A stretch of DNA of 64,000 bases from Anthostomella pinea. Lineage: Eukaryota > Ascomycota > Sordariomycetes > Xylariales > Xylariaceae. This document shows positions 34,122-45,943 of the stretch, one piece after another. The position numbers and the translations under genes are program-made. The notes under the pieces are model-generated. The model was given only the letters and a program-made list of their open reading frames with translations. It was not told the DNA's origin and did not search any database. Location: the NCBI GenBank assembly GCA_963556695.1, contig CAUWAG010000003.1:1426001-1490000 (forward strand), in the 5' to 3' direction. Each line of letters opens with the position of its first letter. Positions within the stretch are counted from its first letter, which is position 1.

Positions 34122-35086
34122 TCAGATCTTGCTAGGCATTCTAAGACCTCCGTCCAGTCTAAGAACAGTGCCGTTAAGCATGGGATTTTCAATGACTTGC
34201 CGCACTAGTTGTGCGAATTCCTCGGGCTTGCCCGCACGACGGGGGAACTCCATGACCGACTGCAGACCGGTGGCTAGTTTCTTGGGCATCACCGAAGTCA
34301 TGCGTGTCTCAAACAGGCCGGGAGCAATGGTCATGCAGCGGATGCCAAACCGCGCAAGGTCTCTCGTCATGGGCAGCGTCATCGACACCACCGCGCCCTT
34401 GCTCGCAGCATAAGCAACCTGTCCCATCTGGCCGTCAAAGGCGGCACACGATGCCACCATGATGACCACGCCACGCTCCCTGTCTTCGCCCACGGGCTCC
34501 GTCTTGGCCAGGTGGACGAGGCACTGCCGCACTAGGTCCATGGTGCCGCGCAGGTTAATGTTGACGACGAAGTCGAAGGACTCCAGGCTGAAGGCCTCGC
34601 CATGTCTATCGAGGATCTGATTTGATGTGTCAGTCAGCCACCACCACCACCACCGATGAAGTAGGTAATGAGGTCGTCGGTTCGGCCACTCGAATGCGTA
34701 CCGTAGAAGGGTTTCCGACGCCCGCGGCGGGGATGATGCCGCCCAGCGGCTTGCCCGTCTGCGCGATCCAGTCCATCGTGCCCTTCACGGCGGCGGCGAT
34801 GCTGTCCGTCTCCAGCACGTCGCAGGCGAAGAACCGGGCTGTGCCGCTGGGTAGTTGGGCGACTAGTGCCGCTCCGAGGTCCTCGTTTAGGTCGAGGATC
34901 GCGACGTTGCCGCTGCCGCTGCCGGTTCGGCAGATGTTCTCTACGCATGCTTGGCCTAGGCCGGAGGCGCTGTGGTGGTGAGTGTGTTTGTCAGCTTGTG
35001 GGGGCGAGGGAGTGTTGGCATGTGATCTTAGAAAGGGGGGCTGTTTACCCGCCGGAGACTATGAAGGTCCTGCCTTCGATCTTCAT
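34122..35086 (-). CDS. Short-chain dehydrogenase, 3-hydroxyacyl-CoA dehydrogenase type-2-like
   Basis: 266 residues in three exons: 35086-35049, 34969-34702 and 34616-34122, with introns of 79 and 85 bp. The first exon codes only 12 full codons, and splicing completes the cofactor motif VSGGASGLGQA (residues 10-20). Further SDR landmarks: ARFFACDVLETDS, an NINLRGT block, the catalytic Ser in MVASCAAFDG, and Tyr/Lys in YAASKGA (about residue 170). The C-terminal GTVLRLDGGLRM is typical. Closest recognised relatives are the HSD17B10-type enzymes that oxidise 3-hydroxyacyl-CoA in mitochondrial branched-chain and fatty-acid breakdown. Substrate and location here are inferred from family only. Confidence 0.87.
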
Positions 35087-35766
35087 TATGAATCACTGCG
35101 TTTTTAAGATATTACAAGATGGAGATGTAGTTTTGATTCATGAAATATATAGGTGGGTAGAAGTATAGAAGATGTTCAGGTTAAGACATGAAGTCAAGTT
35201 GCATTCCGACCTATGAGCGTTGAACCGCGGCATGGCTGAGTCGGGTGGCAGCTCATTGGTTCAATTGGTGACGGATGAAGTGCTTGCTGCTGGGATGACG
35301 CACGGGCCCCGGCTTCGACCCAATGGCACCAGGTGGCGCTCTGTCAGATGCCCGACTGCCAGTTGGCCAAGTCAGATCAACAGCCAATCCCTGCTGGGAC
35401 AGCTCCATTTCGTCACCAACGCAGCAACGCCCGCTGATAAGGACGGGACGGCTGAAACTAATCGGCGTAGCACTAATTTGGAATTGGAGCTGCTCCCAAC
35501 TTTCCAACGTCTGTCTTCGAATACCAGCTTGACCACTTCTTGGTTTCCTTTGGCTTTTCCCTCATGGTCGATTTCAGAAATTGTAGCAATCAAACCGAGC
35601 ACCGTTCGCAAACCATACGAAAGCGGCGTCCAATATGACGCGTCCGCGACGCTCGTCCGCCGCGAGCGAGGAGAGCACGGGGACAGCAGGCGACCAGGTA
35701 TGCGATAACGATCAGGACCCTTGCCGGCGAATGGTGGAGGCTGATGCGGCATAGGAGCTCGGGAGC
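35087..35766. other. Divergent promoter region
   Basis: About 680 bp between the SDR gene (-) and the Rab4-like gene (+), so it holds both promoters. No further gene is supported. Confidence 0.5.
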
Positions 35767-36930
35767 ATGTACGACTACCTCGCGAAGATTATATTGTTGG
35801 GACCCAGTGGCACGGGAAAGTGAGTTTGACCGATCCCATGCGAACCGAGCGATGCTGGAACACCGGATGGGCGATGATTCGGCAGCAACGTCTGGACATG
35901 GCATTAGATCGTGGAGTGGAAAAGCTGGAAATATACTAGCCGGGAGATTCGAAGCATACTCGAAGAGAAGACGGCTGCTAACCTTGCCCGCTTCCGAATA
36001 GATCATGTCTGCTGCACCGCTTCGTCAAGAACGAATGGCGGGTTCTATCTTCACAAACTATAGGCGTCGAGTTCGCTAGTAAGATCATCAAAGTTGGGAC
36101 AGGTGCGCGACGGAAACGGGTAAAGCTTCAGGTACATATTCCACATGGTCCGGGCCGTGGGCACCGTAATCCTGTCAGCACCGCTGACAAACCGCCAGCT
36201 GTGGGACACGGCGGGTACAGAACGATTCCGATCCGTCTCGCGATCATACTACAGAGGGGCTGCCGGTGCGATTCTAGTCTACGATGTCACATCACATAAC
36301 TCGTTCCAGGGGTTACAGCCCTTCCTCAACGACGCCCGCGCTCTTGCCTCGCCGAACCTGACCTCGCTCCTCGTCGGCAACAAACTTGACCTAGCGAACG
36401 ACGAACTCATCGACACGAGCCTCCCCCCACCCACACCCACACCCTCGAGCTCGAGCTCCTCCATGCCGTACGGCACGTCGGTCGGCACGATCAGCGCCGG
36501 CCTCGGCTCGCAGCTGCGGGCGACCATCGCGCCCGAGGGCCGCGAGGTGTCGTCGACGGAAGCGACGCGGTGGGCCAGCGGCGTCAACGTGCCCGTCACG
36601 ATGGAGGTGTCCGCGTTCTCGGGCGAGGGCGTGGACGAGGTGTTCGGGCGGCTGGCGCGCATGATCCTGACCAAGATCGAGCTGGGCGAGATCGACCCGG
36701 ACGACCCGATGAGCGGTATCCAGTACGGCGACGGCGGCATGTGGAACGCGGGCGCCAGCGACGGCGCCAGCATCAAAAGCACCATGACGGCCGACGAGGC
36801 GGGCATCCCCGGCGTGCCGCGCAGCCGGCGCGGCCGGGGCAAGAGCCGCGGTGCGCAGAACTGGGGCATGCGCGACTGGGAGGAGGTGTTCACGCTGAGT
36901 CGGGGGCGTGGGAGGGGGAACTGCTGCTAG
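35767..36930 (+). CDS. Rab4-like small GTPase with enlarged G4-G5 region
   Basis: 304 residues, three exons: 35767-35819, 36002-36131 and 36199-36930. The first intron (182 bp, branch GCTAAC at 35977) splits the P-loop lysine codon; splicing gives GPSGTGKSCLLHRF. Switch I reads QTIGVEF, switch II WDTAGTERF, G4 is NKLD (about residue 122), G5 is in VSAFSGEG. The protein ends GRGRGNCC, a di-cysteine geranylgeranylation site, so it is membrane-attached and should act in early endosome recycling like Rab4/Ypt4. At 304 residues it is about 90 longer than usual. The extra length is a Pro/Ser-rich insert after NKLD and a Gly/Ser-rich tail before the cysteines. Confidence 0.9.
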
Positions 36931-37689
36931 TGCCGAGCTGCTTTTGTTGTGCTAGCTGTGTAGAACTATCGAATCGAGGCGGGTTGGAGCTGGGAAACAC
37001 CTACATACGATGACCCGGCGCGTTTTGATGTACAGAGAAGGCAGGGATGAAGGAAGCATATCTGTGGCGTGAGTTGGCTGGGTTGATGGATGGATGGGGC
37101 GGGACACAATGATACCTACTGACGAACGGACGCACTCGTTCGTACTATGGCGTTTGGCGCAGCTGCGTTTTTTTGCAGTCGAGGCTTTGGAACGGGATGT
37201 TGATAGAGTATCTACTTTAACTTACTTAATACGAGATTCTTTTGTTCTATTCGATAGGTTGGTCGTCGCGGTTGTTCGGGTAGGTTTACAGGATATGCCT
37301 GCTCGCCACCGAAGCAGGATCAAGAGCTTCTTACGGGACTTCCTGGATCGAGCTATAACAGATCTTCTCGGCACACCATTCTCTATCCCCAGCCAGCAGT
37401 CCAGCAGGTCCGATCTCCGCATGTAATGCCGACCATATTACCGTTGGACGGTGGCGGACATGCGACCGGTATATATACTTGCTTAGTTAATATTCCTTTC
37501 ACCGGTGGCCAGTGGTGGCACGAGCAATCTATTACACCACGCAAACCACTGTACACTAGCCACCGGTCTGTAGGTCCATGATACACGACGTGTGATATGT
37601 ATAACGCCAAGAGAGGCTCTCTGCTCCTGCGATCTGGGCCAGCTGGAGGCCCACATCACTTTTACACACACATACAACACAATTCTAAG
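36931..37689. other. Intergenic, nothing recognised
   Basis: 3' region of the Rab4-like gene leading into the AT-rich island. Confidence 0.4.
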
Positions 37690-37724
37690 CTGGTGCTAGA
37701 CAACTAAAAGTACGTTTTTTAATG

Positions 37725-37870
37725 ACAACGCTTTTGGACCACCGTTATATATATTATTTCGTATATTTTTTAATAGCGTTAAGTTGTTTAAAGTATGTTT
37801 TTAAATAGCTTTAAGTTGTTTAAAAACATATGGAATAATATATATAACGGTGGTTTAAAAGCGCTATTGT
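37725..37870. mobile_element. MITE-like element with ~40 bp terminal inverted repeats
   Basis: The left arm (about 37725-37763) and the reverse complement of the right arm (about 37828-37870) match over about 40 bases with a few differences; both share GACCACCG/AAACCACCG followed by TTATATATATTATT. Between them an AT-rich 25-base unit is repeated twice. No coding capacity. No clear target duplication seen. Confidence 0.5.
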
Positions 37871-37878
37871 ATAATTAG

Positions 37879-38093
37879 TGTCCCGGCGAGCGTTACTGAG
37901 GAGCTGGGACATGGCCGGCAGCAAGCAGCTATTACTCTATTGACGAGAATATCAAGGCTAGAGAGGAAAGGAAGAGAGAGAGAGATATAGATACAGCGGG
38001 AGGTTGCCCCTTTAAGGGGATCCTCTGGTCAGATCCTTCCCTTATTGAGAAGTATCGGTTTGTCATGTGGGAAGGTCTGTGCAGGCCGTCACA
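37879..38093. mobile_element. Solo-LTR-like element in AT-rich island
   Basis: 215 bp, TGTCCCGGCGAGCG...GGCCGTCACA, the reverse complement of the element seen in LINE copies A and B. Flanked by ATTAG (37874-37878) and ATTAC (38094-38098), a 5 bp duplication with one change. Neither flank matches LINE sequence, so this copy moved on its own. Confidence 0.8.
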
Positions 38094-38945
38094 ATTACGT
38101 AGTTTATGATAATAATAAAGTCACGATATCTAAAGTTATTATTATTATCAAAACGTTATATATATTAACATATATATAGAAATATTAATAGCCTTAATTT
38201 ATCCCTATTAATATATGTTTAAATTAATATCTATGACGTTAATATAACAACGTAATAGTTATAAAGCGTACTTTTATCGTATTTATAACGTAATTTACGA
38301 AAAATGCCGAGGTTTATTACCTTTTATACGGTTAAAATATTAAATTAACGGCAACAATAATAAAAAGTATTACTACGCTTTTAAATTAACGATCGTGTCA
38401 AACTTCGGTGTGTGGAATACTGTTTATTCGTTCGTAGATTATCTAAGTGTTCCACTGCTACCTTGGGTAGATGTATTTGTATGCAGATACAGTACTAACG
38501 CGTCTAACTGGCGTTGTGTCAGATTTGAGCCAATCGTGAGGTTAAAGTATGTGTGTCTGTATTCTGTCTCTCTAGAGTGTCCTCGTGCGACCGTGGCAGT
38601 TTTGTGCCAGAGGGGGCTGGATCGGGACGGAACAACTACGCTCCGGTGTCTACCTATCAAGGTGCCCTCTTGGCTCACCTTTAATCCAACACGTTGCGGC
38701 TGAGCAGTGGGGCAACGGTTGCTAGTCGACCATTCCCATAGCGCTCGGACCACCCTGATCCCACGTGCACAGACCACCTCTAAAACACACCCTGAGCCAC
38801 CACATCCGACAGATCGTATATATTAAATATATAATTTTAAGTAAATAAGAATTAACGCTATTTGAAACTATACGTTTGATAAATATGGCCGTTAATTTAA
38901 AAGCGTAGGTATTAAAACCCGTACTTTTGTCGTTATCGCATGCTA

Positions 38946-39970
38946 GCTTAAAATTATATTGTGTGTATGTGTAAAGGTGATGTGGGGCTGGACACCTCGA
39001 ATGTTAAAGGCAGTAGCCCGATATAGATGCGGAGGTCGATCCTCCGCGTCTGTGTGGGTACTCGTGGTTGGGGAAGTTTGAGCAACAGGGATCGGTTCGT
39101 CGCTCAAGAATTGGAGAAGGCTTCCCGGGCTATCGAAGTCCTGACCCGAGTACTTGACTTTGGAGTGCTGCAAGGTGTGTGTGTTACACTTCAAAAAGGC
39201 TTTGGCAGCATGAGCATTGGTCGGCATTGGGTGTCATGTCATCACTCCGAGCAGAAAGCTCCCGGCACCAGGATGAGGATACACATCTTCAGACTTAAAA
39301 TCGCTGGTTGGAGACAGCTTGTCGTGGCTCCTAACAGAATCACGCGCTTCTCCAATTTCCAAACCTCCATCACCTGCAGCAGCCCGGATGCATTGCCGCG
39401 ACCAAACGCTGAGCGAGCCACGGATTGCCCACGGCGGAAGGGGATTGGTATCTCACAGTCACAGCACCAACTGCAGATCAAGATCAATCTCGGCGTGTGT
39501 CAGCCCGTGGCCTTGACAGTCTGCCAAGGGCGGCCAGGATGCGTACCATCTTGTGATAGGTTCGTTCCCGCATTGCAACTGGCGAGGTGCATGGAAGGTG
39601 AGGTCAACACTGTCAGTAGCAGTTGCTCCTTACATACAGTACCTTACCTATAAAACACCTGCTGGTTTGTATCTTACGTTGCCAGAAATCCTTCTAGCTG
39701 ACCATACCAAGCAATGCTCTGCCCTGCCTACTCTCTGACATAGAGAGTCGTGAAGGGAAGCCTAGGTCATTCTGAGGTCTTGAAGATTTACTGCGCATCT
39801 TGAGACGCATAATCTGACATCCCACCTTCATCACCCTCTACAACTTCTACCAACTGCTCCGCATCTCTTCTTAATCTCTTTGAACCAGAGCAGCGCGTCA
39901 CATGTTGTACCGAAGACTACACCCAGCACAAGACTGAATTTCACCGTCAACCCCGCAACCGCAGTCAGCC
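38946..39970. other. Promoter side of beta-mannosidase gene
   Basis: No gene supported. The last 150 bases are C/A-rich like a 5' leader. Confidence 0.4.
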
Positions 39971-42695
39971 ATGGAGCCCCGCATCGCGGTCCCCATCGAC
40001 CAGAACTGGCAGTTCAAGCAAGCCGACAAAGAGGACAGCACATATCTGTCCGTCGGCCAGTTCCCAACCAACGTGCACCTGGACCTGCTGGCGCACAAGT
40101 TGATCCCAGACCCCTACATCGGCAAGAACGAGCTCGACGTGCAATGGATCGGCGAGGCCGTCTGGGTCTACCGGACCAGCTTCGCGTCCCCTGCCACGTC
40201 GAGCAACAAGACTGGGGCCGCCGTGAAGGCGGTCCTTGCCTTCGACGGCTTGGATACCTTCGCCACTGTCGTGCTGAACGGCAAGACCATCCTCGAGACG
40301 GAGAACATGTTCATCCCCGAGCGCGTGGACGTCACGGATGTCCTGAAGAAGGACGGCGATAACAAGCTCGTCATCACGTTCGATAGTGCGTACTTGCGCG
40401 GGTGGAAGCTGGTCGAGAAGTACCCTGATCACAAGTGGGGGTGCTGGAATGGCGACAATTCGAGGCTGGCGGTTCGCAAGTCACAGTACCACTGGGTAAG
40501 CTGAAGATCACGGGATTTAGGTGCGATTTGGTAGGAGAGTTTCTAACCTTTGTGTTCAGGGCTGGGATTGGGGCCCAACACTCCTCACCTGCGGTCCTTG
40601 GAGACCGATCAACCTTGAGATCTACGAGTCTCGCATCACTGACCTCTGGTGTGACGTTGATGTCGACAAGTCTCTAAAGACCGCCACTGTCGTCGTTCAT
40701 GCTCCCATTGAAGGCAAGGCGTCGAAGCTACGCCTAGACATTTCGCTGGACGGCACCGCAGTGGCAAGTCAGACCATCGACGCCGGCTCCAGTGCCTCGT
40801 TCAGAATTTCCGACCCTGAACTTTGGTACCCTGTCCGGTATGGTAAACAGCCATTGTACACGGTAAAGGCAATGATAGAAGAGGATGGCAAAGACATTGA
40901 CAGCCTATCCAAGAAGATCGGCCTTCGAAGAGCCGAGTTGGTTCAGAGGCCCCTGAAGGAGCAGCCCGGCACCTCGTTCTTCTTTGAGGTCAACGGCATT
41001 CCCATCTTCTGCGGCGGGAGCGACTGGATCCCCGCAGACAACTTCATCCCCCGCATCAGCAAGGAGAGATACTACGATTGGGTGAAGATGGTAGCCGACG
41101 GGAACCAATTCATGATACGGGTGTGGGGCGGTGGCATCTACGAGGAACAAGCCTTCTACGATGCCTGCGACGAGCTGGGCGTCCTCGTGTGGCAGGATTT
41201 CATGTTCGGCTGCGGCAACTACCCGGCGTGGCCAGAGCTACTCGCTTCCATCAAGACGGAGGCCGAGGAGAACGTCAAGCTGCTGCGCCACCACCCCAGC
41301 ATCGTCATCTGGGCCGGCAACAACGAGGACTACCAGTACGCCGAGAGCGTCAACCTGACCTGGGACCAGAACAACACGGATGCCGAGTCCTGGCTCAAGA
41401 CCGATTTCCCCGCGCGCTACATCTACGAGAAGATACTGGCGGACGCGTGTCGCGACCTGTGTCCTGCCGTGCCCTACCACCCGGGCAGCCCCTGGGGCGG
41501 CGTCGACACGCGCGACCCGACGGTCGGCGACATCCACCAGTGGAACGTGTGGCACGGCACGCAGGAGAAGTACCAGAACTTCGACAAGCTGGGCGGGCGG
41601 TTCGTGTCCGAGTTTGGGATGGAGGCCTTCCCATCAGTAAAAACCATCGACGCGTTCCTGCCTTTGGGGAAGGACGACCCGGACCGGTACCCGCAGTCCA
41701 GCACCATCGACTTCCACAACAAGGCCGACGGCCACGAGCGCCGCATCGCGCTGTACCTGGTCGAGAACATGCGGTACGCGCCCGACCCGCTGGAGCAGTT
41801 CGTGCACGCGACGCAGCTGATGCAGGCCGAGTGCCTGGCGAGCGCGTACCGCTTGTGGAAGCGGCAGTGGCGCGGGCCGGGGCGCGAGTACTGCGCTGGT
41901 GCCCTGGTGTGGCAGATCAATGATTGTTGGCCTGTGACTTCGTGGGCGATTTGCGATTATTATCTCAGGCCGAAGCATGCGTATTTCGCGGTCAAGCGCG
42001 AGATGGCGCCGCTGAGCGTGGGCATGACGCGTCGCGAGCACCGCACGCCGAGGGATAAGTATACGCGCGTGCACGTCGACACGCGCACGGAGGTCGAGAT
42101 CTGGGGCTCTAATTTGGGGCTGGAGGATTTGAAAGGTCTGGATTGTGTTGTTAAGGGCTGGGATGTGGAGACCGGGGAGGAGATTTATGAGAAGGTTGTT
42201 AAGAAGGGGTTGTTGTTGGAGAAGAATCGGTCTACGGAGATTGTGGCGTTGGATGTCCCGGCGAGGGAGAAGGGCGGGGAGGGGAGGACTGTTGTTGCGG
42301 CGTACTTGTTGAGCTCGGCTGAAGATGGTGCGGAGACGGGAGAGACGGGAGAGAAGGGGGACAAGGGGGACAAGGGGGACAAGGGGGACAAGGGGGACAA
42401 GGGGGAGAAAGGAGGGAAGAAGCAGCTGGCGCGCTACGTCAACTGGCCCGAGCCGCTCAAGTACCTGCACCTGGCCACGCCGAAGCAGCTCAAGGCGGAG
42501 CTGAGCGCGGATGGTACCTACCTATACGTCAGCGCTGAGGTGCCGGTCAAGGGCGTGGCGGTCGAGTGCGAGAACGACGCGGTTAGGTTTGAGGATAACC
42601 TTGTGGATATTGTCCCCGGCGAGGTTGTGAGGATTGGGGTGAGGGGCGCGGGGACGGGGACGGTTTTTACTACGCGGTATTTGGGGATGGTTTAG
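39971..42695 (+). CDS. mndB: Beta-mannosidase, glycoside hydrolase family 2, intracellular type
   Basis: 886 residues, two exons: 39971-40495 and 40560-42695. The 64 bp intron (GTAAGC donor, TTCTAACC branch, TTCAG acceptor) sits inside the conserved SQYHWGWDWGP block. It should remove terminal beta-mannose from manno-oligosaccharides (EC 3.2.1.25). There is no signal peptide, as in the Aspergillus MndB type. Order: sugar-binding-like domain, immunoglobulin-like domain, TIM barrel with MIRVWGGGIYE, acid/base Glu in WAGNNEDY (about residue 431) and nucleophile Glu in VSEFGMEAFPS (about 526). An insert of nine Gly-X-Y triplets (GETGEKGDK..., about residues 769-795) near the C-terminus is not part of the family. 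It is coded by a GACAAGGGG minisatellite. Confidence 0.93.
42339..42419 (+). repeat. 9 bp minisatellite coding Gly-X-Y repeats
   Basis: Five tandem GACAAGGGG units flanked by related GGAGAGACG/GGGGAGAAA units, all in frame within the beta-mannosidase gene. Confidence 0.9.
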
Positions 42696-43438
42696 AGGGC
42701 TTGGGGTTGCGGTTAGGGGTTGAAAGGGGGTAAGGGATGTGGTGGAATGAAAAGGGTAGTAGGTAGGTTGACCTGTGATGTAGACTTGGCTTCACGCTTA
42801 TATAGTTGGCATACATCAAATATCCTCGCCCAACCTGCCTGGGCATTCCGAGCAGAAGCTCCAATCATAAGCGATACCCGGACGGACGTGGCAAACGCCG
42901 GACTTTCTTTCCTAGCATGCGACTCGTTGTCACACCTGAGCATCCCTGTTGGGAGACACATAACTGTATAAACAGACCCCTGTCGTGTCTCATTGGAAGT
43001 ATTGCAACGACGGCCCTGCTTCTTTCCCGGCGCTACAGATGTCCATTGGCAGCTTATGTGGCAATGTTGCTGGTATTAGAGAAGTCATCACGCCTCAACC
43101 CACCAGCATCAAGGCTAACCATGATTCACACATATATACCTTGCTTTGCGTCCTCGATTCGTACAATTAAAAGAACGCCTCACTTAAATCCACTACATCA
43201 CAGCAGGTCTTTTTCACTCCTTTTTTTTTTAAACCGAGATCTAGGGCAGACTGTTCGGGGCGTTGAGATTTACTGCTGTTTTCGCCGTATGATTTCAGAT
43301 ATTTCGAGGCAAGCTGGATAAAACTTTTCAAGCTGACGTATTGATCACACACGGTCTGGGGCAAATGTAGCATTACAAGTCAGCATAACGAGCCAGCATA
43401 ATAATTCAGCATAGCGAGCTAGCAGTTCTATATTTGCC
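42696..43438. other. Convergent intergenic region
   Basis: Lies between genes that run towards each other. It has short repeats of AGCATAACGAGC near 43380-43425. No gene. Confidence 0.5.
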
Positions 43439-45943
43439 TTAACTTATACTAAATGTTTCCGCCTGAGAGCCAAATACAGGGCTATCACTATCGTTGCCCG
43501 TAAGGCCTTCCACAAAGCACTCTCCCACAAACTCGAAACATACGGTAGACTCCAAACCCACGGGCCGGAGGAGGTAAGGCACCTGACCCCCGTCCAGAGT
43601 CACAATGATATCATTGACACGTGCTGCCCAAGGACACAGGCCGTACTGGCCGGCTGTTGCCAGAAAGTAGCAAGGGTGGATGCACGATGGAATGTGCGAG
43701 GCATCTGCAAGATCAAACGATGGGGCATTCCCAGCGTGTTCGTTTAGGACTTGGGCAGGCGGTGGAGGAAAATAGGCATGGTGGGCCCTCAGATGGTCGT
43801 AGTATACCATGGAAGAGTCCCGAAAATTGACAGAATGCCGGGGGTTTCGTTCCAACGGCCGGGTCCAGCTTCCATGGTAACCGCATGGATCGAGCAGATG
43901 TACAAAGACCGACAGTACGCTCGGCTTCAATTGAACATCGCCGTTGGCGACTGCCTCAAATGAGGCGAGCATGCTTCTTGGGGGGTATCCTATCGCCTCG
44001 ATGGCACCGATCCGGCGTCCGCGCAGCTTCAAAACGGGAGGGTCGCTTTCCACGTCTTCCAGGACGAGAGAAGGATCTGGCTCGAGATTGCCCCCAACGT
44101 TTAGTAGTGAAAACTTGCTCAGAAGATTCATATCGACCCATGTCGAATAGCCCTCGGAGCCGAGCGCCCACGTAGTCCCCGAAGAGCTACGAGTTGACGA
44201 CACAGGGTCTGTGCAGCGCCAGCCTCTCGAGGGCTGGCAATGGATCATGGAGAGTACCCTGAGGGACCGCTGTTTGACAATGCACCATCGAGTGAAATCA
44301 GCCATTGCCTTCCCCAGTGTCTTGCTGTAGTCGGGACGAAGCGCCGTCGGGATTTCTGCGAGCCCCTTGATCTCATGGCTTAGACCCAACAGCGCAAAAA
44401 GCCGGTCTCTCGGGTCGGTGGCTCGCATGTCGAGCGTTGCGAGAAATAGATCAAGGAGTGGTACATCTTTCTCGCGGCCAAGCTTGTTCCAGACGGGGGG
44501 CATCATTAAGCCAGTGTGCAGGTGACGCCTGTGCATTATGTACTGCGGTTCGCACACCCACTCGGCCACTTGGGCGAGCTCACGCCATTCAACGGTGGAC
44601 GTCCCGCAGTGCACAAGTGCCCTCTGAGCTCTCAGAGCTTCCTGGAGGACCCAGACACGCATGAACCATGGATTGCGCAACAGCACCCATATTGTCCAAA
44701 CATGCCAGTGGTTGCCGCCGTCTCTGGCAGTTTGTTCCTCATCAAACAACTCTTTGTGGAACTCGAAGAGTTCATCCAGATGATGCCAGGAGCTCTTACT
44801 CTGACCTTGCACATAGTGCTTTAGCGATTCTAGGCCGGAGTGTGGCGACCCCTCGCACAAACAGTGGCGACCGCCTTGACAGCCCTGGTCAACGTCGAGG
44901 TTGTAAGCATCTCGTATGACCCTAAGCGTTGGGCCGGAACCGCACTCTCCCTCACCAAGCCAGATGTGCACTGCCCTGGCCCGGGAATAGATACTGCCCA
45001 TCAAGTTGACTTGGTGTTCCCTCTCTCCCAAATCGGCTTGGTTGATGCAAATAGCATCAACCCAGATCCTGAGGGGTTTGTCCTTGCAACGCAAACTTTT
45101 GATTGCCGACGTGACCGTGTGCGACACACTGAAGGCAACTGTTGAAGACGATGATTCTCCCGAGTCCCCATTCGTGATGCAAATATGATCTCGATTTGAC
45201 CGTGGCCCCCAAAAGTAGGACAATGCCTCATAATCCAGCGTGCCGGCACCGGATTCACCAATACTTTCATATCTAAAGCTTCCGTGGATCGTGTCCTGAA
45301 AGGCTCCGGGCTCAACGATCAGTATGCGAATAGTATCATGGAATTTGTCGTCTTGTAGCTTTCGGGTGTAGAAAGCACAGTTGGTGGGGGAGATGACGCC
45401 TGTCGGTACAGGTTCATCGTCGAGTCCAGATGACTGATATTCGACCAAGATAGAGGCCTCTTTGACAATATTGACCCAGCCTCTGAATTCTGCTCGAGGA
45501 ATGAGCTGAATCACGTCCTCGCCTTGTAGCTCTTGATGAAAAGCCCGCACGCCTAACGAGCTGCTATCGATATCCTGGGAACTCCACGCAAACTTCGCGG
45601 TGCGAAATTCCGGGTCCCCAGGGGTGTTTCTGTTCAAATGCAGCGGTGCGACGGACGGTCTGCCTGGCGGACGAAGTAATTCGGCTTCGAACCAGGTGAA
45701 AGAAGGAGAACCTGAGTCGGCCCATCCTAGGAGTGTGTTAGCCGTCGCCTGTGATACCTTGTCCAGCTTTGTAGTTATATTGCACATGCCTTGATCCCGA
45801 GAGACAATCTCAAATGTAACAGCGAGGACTTTGCCTGCATCGGGAGGGATCTCAAGTTCCACATAGGGCCGAGTGGGACAATATTGGTGTACCGTCACAA
45901 GGCCCGTATGTTGAGCGGAGACGATTTTCGACTTGGCTGGCAT
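43439..45943 (-). CDS. HET-domain (heterokaryon incompatibility) protein, 834 aa
   Basis: Single exon, ATG at 45943. The HET domain begins near residue 240 with DYEALSYFWGPR, followed by RIWVDAICINQAD (about 295-307) and MGSIYSRARAVHIWLGEG. These are the three usual sequence blocks of the family. HET domains trigger programmed cell death when incompatible fungal strains fuse, often together with NLR partners; TIR-like chemistry has been proposed for the fold. The 230-residue N-terminal part before HET and the long C-terminal part have no motif that I recognise. No NACHT or repeat domain is seen. Whether it works in incompatibility or immunity is unknown. Confidence 0.88.
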   Translation of the reverse strand: MPAKSKIVSAQHTGLVTVHQYCPTRPYVELEIPPDAGKVLAVTFEIVSRDQGMCNITTKLDKVSQATANTLLGWADSGSPSFTWFEAELLRPPGRPSVAPLHLNRNTPGDPEFRTAKFAWSSQDIDSSSLGVRAFHQELQGEDVIQLIPRAEFRGWVNIVKEASILVEYQSSGLDDEPVPTGVISPTNCAFYTRKLQDDKFHDTIRILIVEPGAFQDTIHGSFRYESIGESGAGTLDYEALSYFWGPRSNRDHICITNGDSGESSSSTVAFSVSHTVTSAIKSLRCKDKPLRIWVDAICINQADLGEREHQVNLMGSIYSRARAVHIWLGEGECGSGPTLRVIRDAYNLDVDQGCQGGRHCLCEGSPHSGLESLKHYVQGQSKSSWHHLDELFEFHKELFDEEQTARDGGNHWHVWTIWVLLRNPWFMRVWVLQEALRAQRALVHCGTSTVEWRELAQVAEWVCEPQYIMHRRHLHTGLMMPPVWNKLGREKDVPLLDLFLATLDMRATDPRDRLFALLGLSHEIKGLAEIPTALRPDYSKTLGKAMADFTRWCIVKQRSLRVLSMIHCQPSRGWRCTDPVSSTRSSSGTTWALGSEGYSTWVDMNLLSKFSLLNVGGNLEPDPSLVLEDVESDPPVLKLRGRRIGAIEAIGYPPRSMLASFEAVANGDVQLKPSVLSVFVHLLDPCGYHGSWTRPLERNPRHSVNFRDSSMVYYDHLRAHHAYFPPPPAQVLNEHAGNAPSFDLADASHIPSCIHPCYFLATAGQYGLCPWAARVNDIIVTLDGGQVPYLLRPVGLESTVCFEFVGECFVEGLTGNDSDSPVFGSQAETFSIS

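Larger units (their letters stand above)
37690..38945. repeat. AT-rich repeat island
   Basis: Much of this stretch is TA-rich with words such as ATATATTA, TTTATAACG and TTAAATTAACG, sharply unlike the GC-rich genes around it. That composition is typical of old repeats mutated by RIP. It contains a short inverted-repeat element and a solo-LTR-like element. A less AT-rich segment (about 38395-38800) lies within it without a recognisable gene. Confidence 0.6.

Noticed and set aside
37900..38093. First read as a fragment of LINE ORF2
   Set aside because: Comparison of copies A and B shows this sequence is an insertion in each LINE, not LINE sequence; it is a separate mobile element.
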